From an uncultured Robinsoniella sp. (GTDB lineage Bacteria; Bacillota; Clostridia; Lachnospirales; Lachnospiraceae): a DNA stretch of 24,052 nt. The number at the start of each line of letters is the position of its first letter. Position 1 is the first letter of the stretch. A program made the translations under genes and the position numbers. Below, piece by piece: positions 8,830 through 14,940 of this stretch. Below the pieces are notes generated by a model. The model saw nothing but the letters and a program-made list of their open reading frames with translations, made no database searches and was not told where the DNA came from. The stretch is from positions 1 to 24,052 of the forward strand of contig UQCR01000103.1 in the NCBI GenBank assembly GCA_900539655.1. The letters are read 5' to 3'.

Positions 8830-8841
8830 AGGTTGAACAGA

Positions 8842-9240
8842 ATGAAACGGAAAGTCGCATTTATTTGTGTACATAACTCCTGCCGGTCACAGATTGCAGA
8901 AGCACTTTGCAAGAAGTTTGCATCCGATCAATTCGAGTGTTTTTCTGCCGGAACAATGATCGCTCAAAAGATTAACCCTGATGCAGTAAGGCTTGTTAAA
9001 GAAATCTATGGCATTGATATGGCCACATCCCAGGCACCTAAGATGATATCGGATATTCCGGATGTTGATATCGTCGTTACTATGGGATGCAATGTTGCCT
9101 GTCCTGCCATGCCTTGCAAATATCGTGAAGATTGGGGTCTTACAGACCCAACCGGTAAATCAGATGATGAATTTACAGCTACAATCCGGTTGATTGAAGC
9201 CAAAATAAGAAACTTTAGAACCAGATTTCAAACGCTATAA
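8842..9240 (+). CDS. arsC: Arsenate reductase ArsC / low-molecular-weight tyrosine phosphatase family
   Basis: Small cytoplasmic protein of 132 residues. The phosphate-binding loop CVHNSCRSQ near the N-terminus is the CX5R signature of the low-molecular-weight phosphatase fold used by thioredoxin-coupled arsenate reductases. Downstream are VVTMGCNVACPAMPCKYRED and WGLTDPTGKSDDEF, the segment that carries the resolving cysteines in ArsC proteins, plus the active-site Asp-Pro. Arsenate reduction to arsenite is the family activity; a phosphatase role is possible. ATG 8842 was chosen because of the promoter at 8776-8804 and GAGG 9 bases upstream. There is no arsR, arsB or acr3 next to it, which is unusual for a dedicated resistance gene. 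The next feature downstream is a decayed transporter. Confidence 0.85.
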   Translation: MKRKVAFICVHNSCRSQIAEALCKKFASDQFECFSAGTMIAQKINPDAVRLVKEIYGIDMATSQAPKMISDIPDVDIVVTMGCNVACPAMPCKYREDWGLTDPTGKSDDEFTATIRLIEAKIRNFRTRFQTL

Positions 9241-9382
9241 TGGATACTTAATTACTTCTTTACTTAAATCATTTCTATAACTTTCTTTTTCAATCTCACA
9301 TAAAATGGTGGCGGATATATCAGCTGCCATTATAAGTGGTGCCTATTATTTAATAATTTGAAGCACACTCTAACGAAAGCGT

Positions 9383-9952
9383 TTGCAGGTTCACAGGTTT
9401 TCCCGGAATAAAGTTTTTCGGAAACTGCTGTATAAGCTGATCCATAAATTCATTCTCTATTTGATCCAGCAGATTACCATTTTCATGTCTAGCCATATCT
9501 TTGAAGAGATCGAAGAAGTGTGCGATAGCGTTGCCATGATAAAAGATGGTAAAATCATCGATATTCTGGACTTATACCAACTTCGCCATTGGGATATGAA
9601 TACTTACCATATTACATTTCAAAATAGTGAAGATACAACAGCGTTTGTAAATCGATGGAGAAAGAGTGAAAATATAAGTTACGATAACAATATCTGCACA
9701 AAATTACCTAAAAATAAACTCAATCCATTATTAAAAGATTTGAGGCAATATCCTATTTCTTCTCTGTATGAGGAGCATTTGACATTAGAACAATATTTTT
9801 TAGACGTATACAAAAACGGAGGGCTTGCAAATGGAAGTACCTCTGCCCTGGATAGTTCAATTATATGGAAATTAGGAGTGTTGATTAATATTGCGATTAT
9901 TTTCTATACCTTAGGCGCGATAAAGTTCCAAAAGAAGGATCTGCCATTATAA
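9383..9952 (+). pseudogene. Decayed ABC-2 exporter: ATPase C-terminus fused to permease C-terminus
   Basis: The reading frame of 189 codons is a relic. It has no Walker A motif or signature. From residue 35 it reads MSSHIFEEIEEVCD...VAMIKDGKI, the H-loop and tail of an ABC-2 type ATPase, up to about residue 145. The last 35 residues (SSIIWKLGVLINIAIIFYTLGAIKFQKKDLPL region) are instead the final membrane helix and tail of the partner permease. Between them, GGAGGG at 9818-9823 and an ATG at 9831 look like the ghost start of the permease gene, so a deletion removed nearly the whole permease. Before residue 35, a degraded DEPxNSLDP-like stretch can be glimpsed in another frame near 9435-9470, suggesting frameshifts and loss of the ATPase core. 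The ancestral substrate (antibiotic, bacteriocin or lipid) cannot be told. Confidence 0.75.
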
Positions 9953-9958
9953 AATACT

Positions 9959-10050
9959 AAAAACGGAGTGTTTTTTCCATATGAACTGACCTTGCCAGAT
10001 TCTTCAGGGTCACATCACATCGAATTTAATACGCTCCGTTTTTTATTATT
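9959..10050 (+). terminator. Long stem-loop with inner hairpin ending in a T run
   Basis: AAAAACGGAGTGT (9959-9971) pairs with ACGCTCCGTTTTT (10031-10043) over 13 positions with one G-U pair, followed by more T residues. The 59-base loop holds a second hairpin, TGACCTTG with CAGGGTCA around 10 bases. It starts 7 bases after the relic exporter. The outer stem with A and T tails resembles a two-way terminator, but the long loop is unusual; a decayed mobile-element end or small structured RNA are alternatives. Confidence 0.5.
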
Positions 10051-10104
10051 AAAATTTAATGCCAGTTTCAAACATATTTACATTTAAGAATAAACCCTTC
10101 GCTA

Positions 10105-10132
10105 TTGAAGAATAATGAAAGTAACTAATAAT
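10105..10132 (+). promoter_or_regulatory. Possible promoter of the DUF1801 gene
   Basis: TTGAAG at 10105-10110 and AATAAT at 10127-10132 are spaced by 16 bases. Transcription would start near 10139 and leave about 40 bases before the ATG at 10178. The surrounding sequence is AT-rich, so the match is only suggestive. Confidence 0.35.
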
Positions 10133-10177
10133 GTGGCTTTCTCACAAATTAATCTGCTAAAGCAAAAGGAGCTCAAT

Positions 10178-10612
10178 ATGACAAGTAAATACACACTGAA
10201 AACACAGCCTACTGACAAAGACCCCCTACAGGTAATTGCAGCAATTCCCGATAAAAAGAAGCAGGCCGACGCAAAAGCTTTACTGGATATATTTGAAAAA
10301 GCCGTTGGCGAACCGCCAGTGGTCTGGGGTGAAAAGTTTATCGGCTATGGAACTTACAAATACCGCTGCGCCTCCGGATACAGCGCTGAAATCTACGCCA
10401 CCGGCTTTTCTGTGACAAAAAGAAAAATCACTCTGCATCTTTATTTGGATGAACCAGTGCTGCAACGCTATCTAAAACGGCTGGGCAAGACCTCATCAGG
10501 TAAAAGCTGTGTGTATATAAACAAACTTGTAGATATTGATACCGCAGTCCTGACTGAAATGCTTGGCAAGGCGATAAGCTATGTCAGAGATCTTTCAGAT
10601 CATGATTCATGA
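10178..10612 (+). CDS. DUF1801 (YdhG-like) domain protein
   Basis: Small cytoplasmic protein of 144 residues matching the DUF1801 layout. It has an N-terminal helix with IPDKKKQADAKALLDIF, then the hallmark VVWGEKFIGYGTYKYRCASG, a strand-rich middle with YATGFSVTKRKITLHLYL, and LGKTSSGKSCVYINKLVDID toward the end. The fold has no firmly known enzymatic role; members are found as single stand-alone genes in many bacteria and I do not assign a function. ATG 10178 is preceded by AAAGGAG at 6 bases; an in-frame ATG at 10115 lies in the promoter region and has no ribosome site. It is a single-gene unit, converging on the nuclease gene whose terminator lies just beyond. Confidence 0.85.
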   Translation: MTSKYTLKTQPTDKDPLQVIAAIPDKKKQADAKALLDIFEKAVGEPPVVWGEKFIGYGTYKYRCASGYSAEIYATGFSVTKRKITLHLYLDEPVLQRYLKRLGKTSSGKSCVYINKLVDIDTAVLTEMLGKAISYVRDLSDHDS

Positions 10613-10632
10613 CAGCTTGTCCTTCTTTCTAC

Positions 10633-10673
10633 AAAAAAAGAAGAGTCCTTCCTAATTCAGAAGGGTACTCTTC
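10633..10673 (-). terminator. Rho-independent terminator of the nuclease operon
   Basis: On the minus strand GAAGAGT and ACTCTTC (outer arms, 10673-10667 and 10646-10640) enclose an inner CCTTC/GAAGG stem with a 2-base bulge, and are followed directly by a run of seven T residues (10639-10633). It lies about 105 bases past the stop of the DUF1016 gene, after which nothing else is encoded on that strand. Confidence 0.75.
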
Positions 10674-10777
10674 CGCTCTTGAATAACAATTCCGTTCCTG
10701 CTCCTGTTCAAAAAACTGGATAAGAGGTGCATATCATCCTTCCATTTCCGTCAGCACATATCAAAGGTAGGACAAAA

Positions 10778-11815
10778 TTATATTTGTTCATTTAAGAGTT
10801 TTTGTAATTCTTCTTTACTTGGCAAAACTGTTTGATATTTGCTTGCAAAAATCTGACTATTATCTTCTGGTAAAGTCATCTCTACCACTGACTGGTTCTT
10901 ATCCTTACAAAGAATAATGCCAATTGTTGGATTCTCCTCTGGTAACTTTACTTTTCTATCATAATAATTAACATACATTTGTATCTGTCCAATATCCTGA
11001 TGTTTCAATTCACCTATTTTTAAATCAAACAATACGAAACACCTAAGTAATCTATTGTAAAATACTAAATCAACCCGGAAATGCTCCTCTTCAAAGGTAA
11101 ATCTAACCTGACGCCCTATGAAAGCAAATCCTGTACCAAGTTCAAGTAAAAATGTTTGTAAATGGTCAATTATCTTGGATTCCAATTCCGTCTCTGTATA
11201 TTCCGGTAACTCAGGTAAACCCAAAAACTCTAATACATATGGATCCTTTACCATATCCTCTGGTTTCTCTATTATCTGCCCTTCTTGTGATAAGCGATAT
11301 ATTTTTTCCTTATCGGTACTTAAGGATACACGTTCAAATAAAGAACTGTCATACTGCCTTTTGAGTTCAATAAGACTCCAGTCATTTTTCAGTGATTCAA
11401 TTTCATAAAAATGTCTTTCATCAGCATTGTCAATCCTCATAAGTTTTAAATAATGAGACCAACTCAGAAAAAACCTCCTACCGTTATCTGTTGTAGGTAA
11501 ATTACTAAATTGGTCAGACACCTTCTGACCAATTTGATCATTAGCGTATATTAAATAAAATTGACGCATTTGCTTCAAATTCGTAGTAGAAAAACCTTTT
11601 CCGAATTGTTCTGTCAAATATTCAGACAGTTCTTTTATTAAATACTTACCATAACCTGCTCTTTCTTGACCACTTTGCTCTTCAAGAAAAATTCTCTTCC
11701 CAATCTCATAATACGTATAAACCATAGAAATATTAACTGCTGTTTTGACGTTTTTCTTTGCTAGTTTTAATAAATTCGAAACATTCTGGAGAAAATCCGA
11801 CTTAATATTATCCAT
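10778..11815 (-). CDS. DUF1016/YhcG-family PD-(D/E)XK nuclease
   Basis: Predicted DNase-fold protein of 345 residues, the normal size for the YhcG family. The N-terminal DUF1016 part (about 8-160) contains VYTYYEIGKRI, the GYGKYLIKELSEYL motif, FSTTNLKQMRQFY and FFLSWSHYLKLMRI. The C-terminal half is the nuclease domain with FRVDLVFYNRLLRCFVLFDLK and GQIQMYVNYYDR, giving the Asp and the Asp-x-Lys pattern of the PD-(D/E)XK fold. Members are often stand-alone accessory genes near defence or mobile DNA; a Holliday-junction or defence nuclease role has been suggested but is not settled. AGAGGTG sits 8 bases before the ATG and contains the stop codon of the small upstream gene, so the two are translationally coupled. 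A T-rich terminator follows. Confidence 0.9.
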   Translation of the reverse strand: MDNIKSDFLQNVSNLLKLAKKNVKTAVNISMVYTYYEIGKRIFLEEQSGQERAGYGKYLIKELSEYLTEQFGKGFSTTNLKQMRQFYLIYANDQIGQKVSDQFSNLPTTDNGRRFFLSWSHYLKLMRIDNADERHFYEIESLKNDWSLIELKRQYDSSLFERVSLSTDKEKIYRLSQEGQIIEKPEDMVKDPYVLEFLGLPELPEYTETELESKIIDHLQTFLLELGTGFAFIGRQVRFTFEEEHFRVDLVFYNRLLRCFVLFDLKIGELKHQDIGQIQMYVNYYDRKVKLPEENPTIGIILCKDKNQSVVEMTLPEDNSQIFASKYQTVLPSKEELQKLLNEQI

Positions 11816-11821
11816 ATAAAT

Positions 11822-12052
11822 TCACCTCTTTCCATTTAATAATCGAAGTTTTGTTAAAACAATTGTTATAGCATTATATGACAATTTTACATCATCAACC
11901 TGCTTTTTAGCCTCAATATAGAACCTGTTTTTCAGCAGGTAAACCATTATATTTTCATACAAATTTGTTTTAAACTTCATTTCACTTTTGAATGTTTTTA
12001 TTTCATCTTCTCTTGTTTGTATTTTGTTTGGTCGCATAATACATTTTAACAC
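11822..12052 (-). CDS. Unknown small protein coupled to the DUF1016 nuclease
   Basis: Open frame of 76 codons ending 6 bases before the nuclease ATG; its TGA lies inside the nuclease ribosome site (AGAGGTGA), a layout that points to a real, coupled gene. I do not recognise the protein. It is basic and mostly helical, with segments MKFKTNLYENIMVYLLKNRF, EAKKQVDDVKLSYNAI and a C-terminal LTKLRLLNGKR. The frame opens with GTG at 12052 or ATG at 12037; neither has a good ribosome site, so it may be weakly translated or a truncated remnant. A short regulator, antitoxin or nuclease partner would fit the position, but nothing in the residues proves it. Confidence 0.45.
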   Translation of the reverse strand: MLKCIMRPNKIQTREDEIKTFKSEMKFKTNLYENIMVYLLKNRFYIEAKKQVDDVKLSYNAITIVLTKLRLLNGKR

Positions 12053-12065
12053 AAAGTAGTGTTCT

Positions 12066-12097
12066 CTTTTTTATCTTTTTTATCTTTTTTATCTTTT
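12066..12097. repeat. 9-bp tandem repeat CTTTTTTAT, about 3.5 copies
   Basis: Three perfect copies of CTTTTTTAT (12066-12092) and the first five bases of a fourth lie just upstream of the small ORF and nuclease pair. Read in their direction it is an A-rich ATAAAAAAG repeat 14-45 bases before the GTG, in the leader or promoter region. Slippage here would change promoter spacing or an upstream A-rich element. Confidence 0.85.
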
Positions 12098-12117
12098 CCA
12101 TCAATCCGAATAAAATT

Positions 12118-12273
12118 TTACGCTAGTGCATCCCGTATAAGCTCTACCAAAGAATTATAATTGACGTAAAACTGCTTTATCTGGCTTATCTGGATTCCTA
12201 TTAAATCACCTAAGATTGCCGGACGGGGCAGTTTTTTAACTTTTTGATCATAATCTTTATATATTTTATAACC
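12118..12273 (-). pseudogene. Possible C-terminal gene fragment, 51 codons, no start
   Basis: Between the metallophosphoesterase stop and the 9-bp repeat, one minus-strand frame is open for 51 codons between two stops. It has protein-like content: DQKVKKLPRPAILGDLIG, then IQISQIKQFYVNYNSLVELI and RDALA at the end. There is no start codon or ribosome site. It looks like the tail of a lost gene, but it is short enough to be chance and I cannot name the family. Confidence 0.25.
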
Positions 12274-12278
12274 TTATA

Positions 12279-13082
12279 TTATACCTCAATCACCTGCATC
12301 GCCTCCCCGACTTCCTTCGCCAGGTCCCCGCTCTTCCACTCCGTATGGTAATTCAGGCATACACACCGGTAATCCACTCCATTCTTCTGAAGAGCCTTAC
12401 GGTAATGCACATGACCCATAATGCTGTAATCCACCTTATATTTTTCAAAAAGTTCCCCATACTCTTCACTTCCCAGAAAGGCATTAAAATAATCCCAGTC
12501 AGGTCTTTCCGTGGGCACTTTAAGTTCCGGTATCCCAACCATATGGGTAACCACAATAATTTTCTTACCTTCACACGACTGTATCTTTTCTTCCAGATCC
12601 TGTAATATTTTCCTATGAAAATCTTTATCACTCTGGTGCCATTTCACCATGATACTGTCCTGCCATACCCTGCCATTGTGTGCTTTCTTCAGAAATTCCT
12701 CTTCCGAATAATCCGATGCCCCAAAGGAATAGTCATACCAGCCGATGTTACCGATCACAACACATTCTTCATTGAGCTTTGTTATCTTCCCGCACAGGCA
12801 GTCACTTCTGGATGCATATTTTTCATAAATTTTTCTGGCATCTCCAAATTCTTCTTCCTGATCCCACATATCATGATTTCCCGGGACAAAATATACCGGA
12901 ATGCCAGCTTCTTCATTTAGACGGTTCAGGCTCGGGATACTTGTCCGGCAGCTGTTGGAGATATCCCCAGCCACCAGCAATACATCCAGTTGTTCTTCCC
13001 GGATTCTATTACAAATCGCTTCTATTACCGGATACCCTTCATTCACATCTAAATGTATATCGGATATTGCTCCAATTTTCAT
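12279..13082 (-). CDS. Metallophosphoesterase (calcineurin-like)
   Basis: Cytoplasmic two-metal phosphoesterase of 267 residues. All family motifs are present in order: D8 and H10 in ISDIHLD, D40 in VAGDIS, N69/H70 in VPGNHD, a later His in VVTHMVG, and GHVH near residue 230. Together these bind the di-metal centre that hydrolyses phosphomonoesters or diesters; the natural substrate is unknown. AAGGAG lies 9 bases before the ATG. It follows the peptide transporter operon on the same strand after a 228-base gap filled largely by a 36-bp repeat array, so it may be read from that operon or from its own promoter; none is clear. Confidence 0.92.
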   Translation of the reverse strand: MKIGAISDIHLDVNEGYPVIEAICNRIREEQLDVLLVAGDISNSCRTSIPSLNRLNEEAGIPVYFVPGNHDMWDQEEEFGDARKIYEKYASRSDCLCGKITKLNEECVVIGNIGWYDYSFGASDYSEEEFLKKAHNGRVWQDSIMVKWHQSDKDFHRKILQDLEEKIQSCEGKKIIVVTHMVGIPELKVPTERPDWDYFNAFLGSEEYGELFEKYKVDYSIMGHVHYRKALQKNGVDYRCVCLNYHTEWKSGDLAKEVGEAMQVIEV

Positions 13083-13185
13083 ATTTCAATTCTCCTTACC
13101 ATACTATTGATTACATCACTTCATCCATATTTATCCAATCTTAAGATGCTGATGATACCGATGATTACAATAACGCTTATGATCA

Positions 13186-13329
13186 AATGGCGCCGGCAAT
13201 TATTATGGCGCTGACGATCATAATGGCGCCGGCAATTATTATGGCGCTGACGATCATAATGGTGCCAGCAATTATTATGGCGCTGATGATCATAATGGTG
13301 CCGGCAATTATTATGGCGCTGACGATGGC
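13186..13329. repeat. 36-bp tandem repeat array, four copies, each of two related 18-mers
   Basis: Four head-to-tail units of 36 bases (13186, 13222, 13258, 13294) differ at only a few positions. Each unit is itself two related 18-mers beginning ATGGCG. There are no spacers. In one plus-strand frame the unit reads NGAGNYYGADDH, and the bases just before it read DADDTDDYNNAYD in another frame. On the minus strand the array supplies the last five residues (PSSAP) and the stop of the second peptide-transporter ATPase. A coding origin is likely because the unit is a multiple of three, but no start or ribosome site shows that it is translated now on the plus strand. Confidence 0.9.
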
Positions 13330-14306
13330 ACACAGTGGCAGCTCACAAAATGCCCATTTCCAATATCAACTAATTCCGGACATTTTTCCTTACAGGATTC
13401 TTTCATCTCCCGACATCTGCTATGAAAGGAGCAGCCGCCTGGAGGTGCAGAAAGATCCGGTACATCACCGGTCAGTAGGATACGTTCCCGCTTCTCTTCT
13501 CCGCTGACAGATGGAATGGAAGAAAGCAATGCCTTCGTATAAGGATGCTTCGGTTCATGATAGATATCATTTACACTTCCTACCTCCACCAGCTTCCCAA
13601 AATACATAACTCCTATGCGGTCACTCATATACTGCACTACGTTTAGATCATGGGATATAAATAAATAGGTGAGATTTTTTTCTTCCTGAAGTTTCTTCAT
13701 CAAGTTCAGAATCTGAGACTGTATGGATACATCCAGGGCTGAAACAGATTCATCCGCTATAATAAGTTCCGGATTGAGCATCAGCGCAGCTGCAATGCTT
13801 ACTCTCTGTCTCTGGCCGCCGCTGAGTTCATTGGGATACTTGCCCTTGAAACTTGCATCCAATCCCACCTCTTCCAATACCTCTTCCACTTTCATCTTAC
13901 GCTCCTGCGATGTTAGATTTAAATGAATCTTCAATGGTTCTTCCAAGATCCATCCAATTTTCTTCTTCGGATTTAAAGAGGAATAAGGGTCCTGAAAAAT
14001 AATCTGGATCTGCTTATGATATTCTTTTTTCTCTTGATGGCTCATGGCTGAATAATTTCTGCCCTTATAGGTAATCTGCCCCTTTGTGGGATTGATGACA
14101 TCCACAAGCATCTTGGCAAATGTACTCTTACCGCATCCGCTTTCTCCCACCAGTCCAAATACCTCACCAGGATAAATACCCAGATCTATATGCTGCACAA
14201 CTTTTATATCTTTTCTTTTACTAAGTATCTTGTTGCTTTTTGCTGTATAATATTTACTAAGCCCTTTTACTTCCAGTAAAGGCTCATTTACATTTTCGAA
14301 TTTCAT
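13311..14306 (-). CDS. Peptide ABC transporter ATP-binding protein (OppF/DppF type)
   Basis: Second ATPase of the peptide importer, 331 residues. Walker A GESGCGKST (about 54-62), Q-loop FQDPYSSLNP, signature LSGGQRQR, Walker B LIIADES and H-loop FISHDL are all present. The C-terminal oligopeptide-transporter extension has CSFHSRCREMKESCKEKCPE. Walker B reads DES in place of the usual DEP; the catalytic Glu is kept, so activity is expected. ATG 14306 was chosen because GGAGG lies 7 bases before it; an in-frame start at 14378 would run into the previous gene and lacks a site. The last residues, PSSAP, and the stop come from the 36-bp repeat array, so the original C-terminus was probably different. 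Confidence 0.93.
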   Translation of the reverse strand: MKFENVNEPLLEVKGLSKYYTAKSNKILSKRKDIKVVQHIDLGIYPGEVFGLVGESGCGKSTFAKMLVDVINPTKGQITYKGRNYSAMSHQEKKEYHKQIQIIFQDPYSSLNPKKKIGWILEEPLKIHLNLTSQERKMKVEEVLEEVGLDASFKGKYPNELSGGQRQRVSIAAALMLNPELIIADESVSALDVSIQSQILNLMKKLQEEKNLTYLFISHDLNVVQYMSDRIGVMYFGKLVEVGSVNDIYHEPKHPYTKALLSSIPSVSGEEKRERILLTGDVPDLSAPPGGCSFHSRCREMKESCKEKCPELVDIGNGHFVSCHCVPSSAP

Positions 14307-14337
14307 TCGTATCCCTCCATATAATGGAAACTGGGAT

Positions 14338-14805
14338 TTATCCTCTATTGCATTTTGCAGCGTCAATCGCCAAAACAATCATCAGGCACATTAAAGCATC
14401 TTCATCCCGTGCTATATCCATGACATAGGTATCAGACCAGTTGAATAATTGTTTTTCCACATGCATAATATGACGCGTACTGCTATGTACATCATAATCC
14501 CATTCCATTACATTTCCCTGAATTTCCCAGTCATTGCATGTCAGATAAAATTTAGGCTTAAAAAAGCTCAGTTCTTTTTGTATGATTCCAATCTCTTTAC
14601 CATGAATCAGCATCTGGAATCTGGGAAGAAATGTCAGTACTTCTTCCTTTACCTCACCAACTTCCCTGCCCCCCTGATCATAAATGATCAATTTATGTCC
14701 CCATGAGATCCTTCCCTCTACCGTAAAGATTGTTTCATCATATTCATTATAAATATCATAGCTGTCAAGCCAGGTAAATACACGTTGTTTAAATAAAAGT
14801 TTCAT
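14338..14805 (-). CDS. LURP-one-related / Tubby-like family protein
   Basis: Cytoplasmic protein of 155 residues with the features of the LURP-one-related (YxjI-like) family, a Tubby-like beta-barrel closed around a central hydrophobic helix. Strand pairs such as TIFTVEGRISWGHKLIIYD, EVLTFLPRFQMLIHGKEIG and YLTCNDWEIQGNVMEWDYDV are followed by the C-terminal helix DEDALMCLMIVLAIDAA. Tubby-like folds bind membrane phosphoinositides in eukaryotes; the bacterial role is not established. GAGGAGG sits 6 bases before the ATG, and a promoter-like pair at 14834-14862 may give separate expression. It lies between the two ATPase genes of the peptide transporter, an unusual place for such a gene. Confidence 0.8.
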   Translation of the reverse strand: MKLLFKQRVFTWLDSYDIYNEYDETIFTVEGRISWGHKLIIYDQGGREVGEVKEEVLTFLPRFQMLIHGKEIGIIQKELSFFKPKFYLTCNDWEIQGNVMEWDYDVHSSTRHIMHVEKQLFNWSDTYVMDIARDEDALMCLMIVLAIDAAKCNRG

Positions 14806-14833
14806 TGAGAACCTCCTCGTTTACTTTTATTCA

Positions 14834-14862
14834 ATTATAACACGTCTTCTGGGTAACGTCGA
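14834..14862 (-). promoter_or_regulatory. Possible internal promoter before the LURP-one-like gene
   Basis: On the minus strand TCGACG (14862-14857) and a perfect TATAAT (14839-14834) are spaced by 17 bases, about 29 bases before the start of the LURP-one-like gene. It lies in the 135-base gap after the first ATPase gene. It would let the LURP-one-like and second ATPase genes be expressed apart from the transporter. Confidence 0.45.
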
Positions 14863-14940
14863 TATTTGCGATTTTTTGCCTCTGAATTTCTCATGCAGAC
14901 TTTTCTATCAGCTTTTAATCGTGTATGACTGCCGTCTGCT

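Larger units (their letters stand above)
8416..8841. other. Divergent intergenic region, 426 bases
   Basis: No gene is supported here. The left part is the upstream region of the FIVAR protein gene and holds a small hairpin at 8479-8499 (ATAGTGA and TCACTAT around a 7-base loop). I could not find a convincing -35/-10 pair on the minus strand. The right part is AT-rich and carries the promoter and possible operator of the arsC-like gene. An open frame running into that gene from 8716 is not considered coding because the promoter lies within it. Confidence 0.6.

Noticed and set aside
8716..8841. N-terminal extension of the arsC-like protein
   Set aside because: The stretch contains a consensus promoter and is AT-rich, non-protein-like sequence. 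Family members start at the MKRKVAFICVHNSC position.
12345..13144. Several open frames on both strands across the metallophosphoesterase gene
   Set aside because: They are shadows of a gene that has all catalytic motifs and a good ribosome site; none shows a domain or a ribosome site.
13186..13329. CRISPR array, suggested by a 36-bp repeat length
   Set aside because: The units are directly abutting with no spacers, each is built of two 18-mers, and no cas genes are present.
13187..13507. Plus-strand open frame of repeating MAPAIIMALTII
   Set aside because: It is an alternate frame of the 36-bp repeat lying antisense to the ATPase end, with no ribosome binding site. Hydrophobic content follows from the repeat, not from selection.
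14307..14378. Longer start for the second peptide-transporter ATPase
   Set aside because: It would overlap the LURP-one-like gene and has no ribosome site; GGAGG before 14306 marks the true start.
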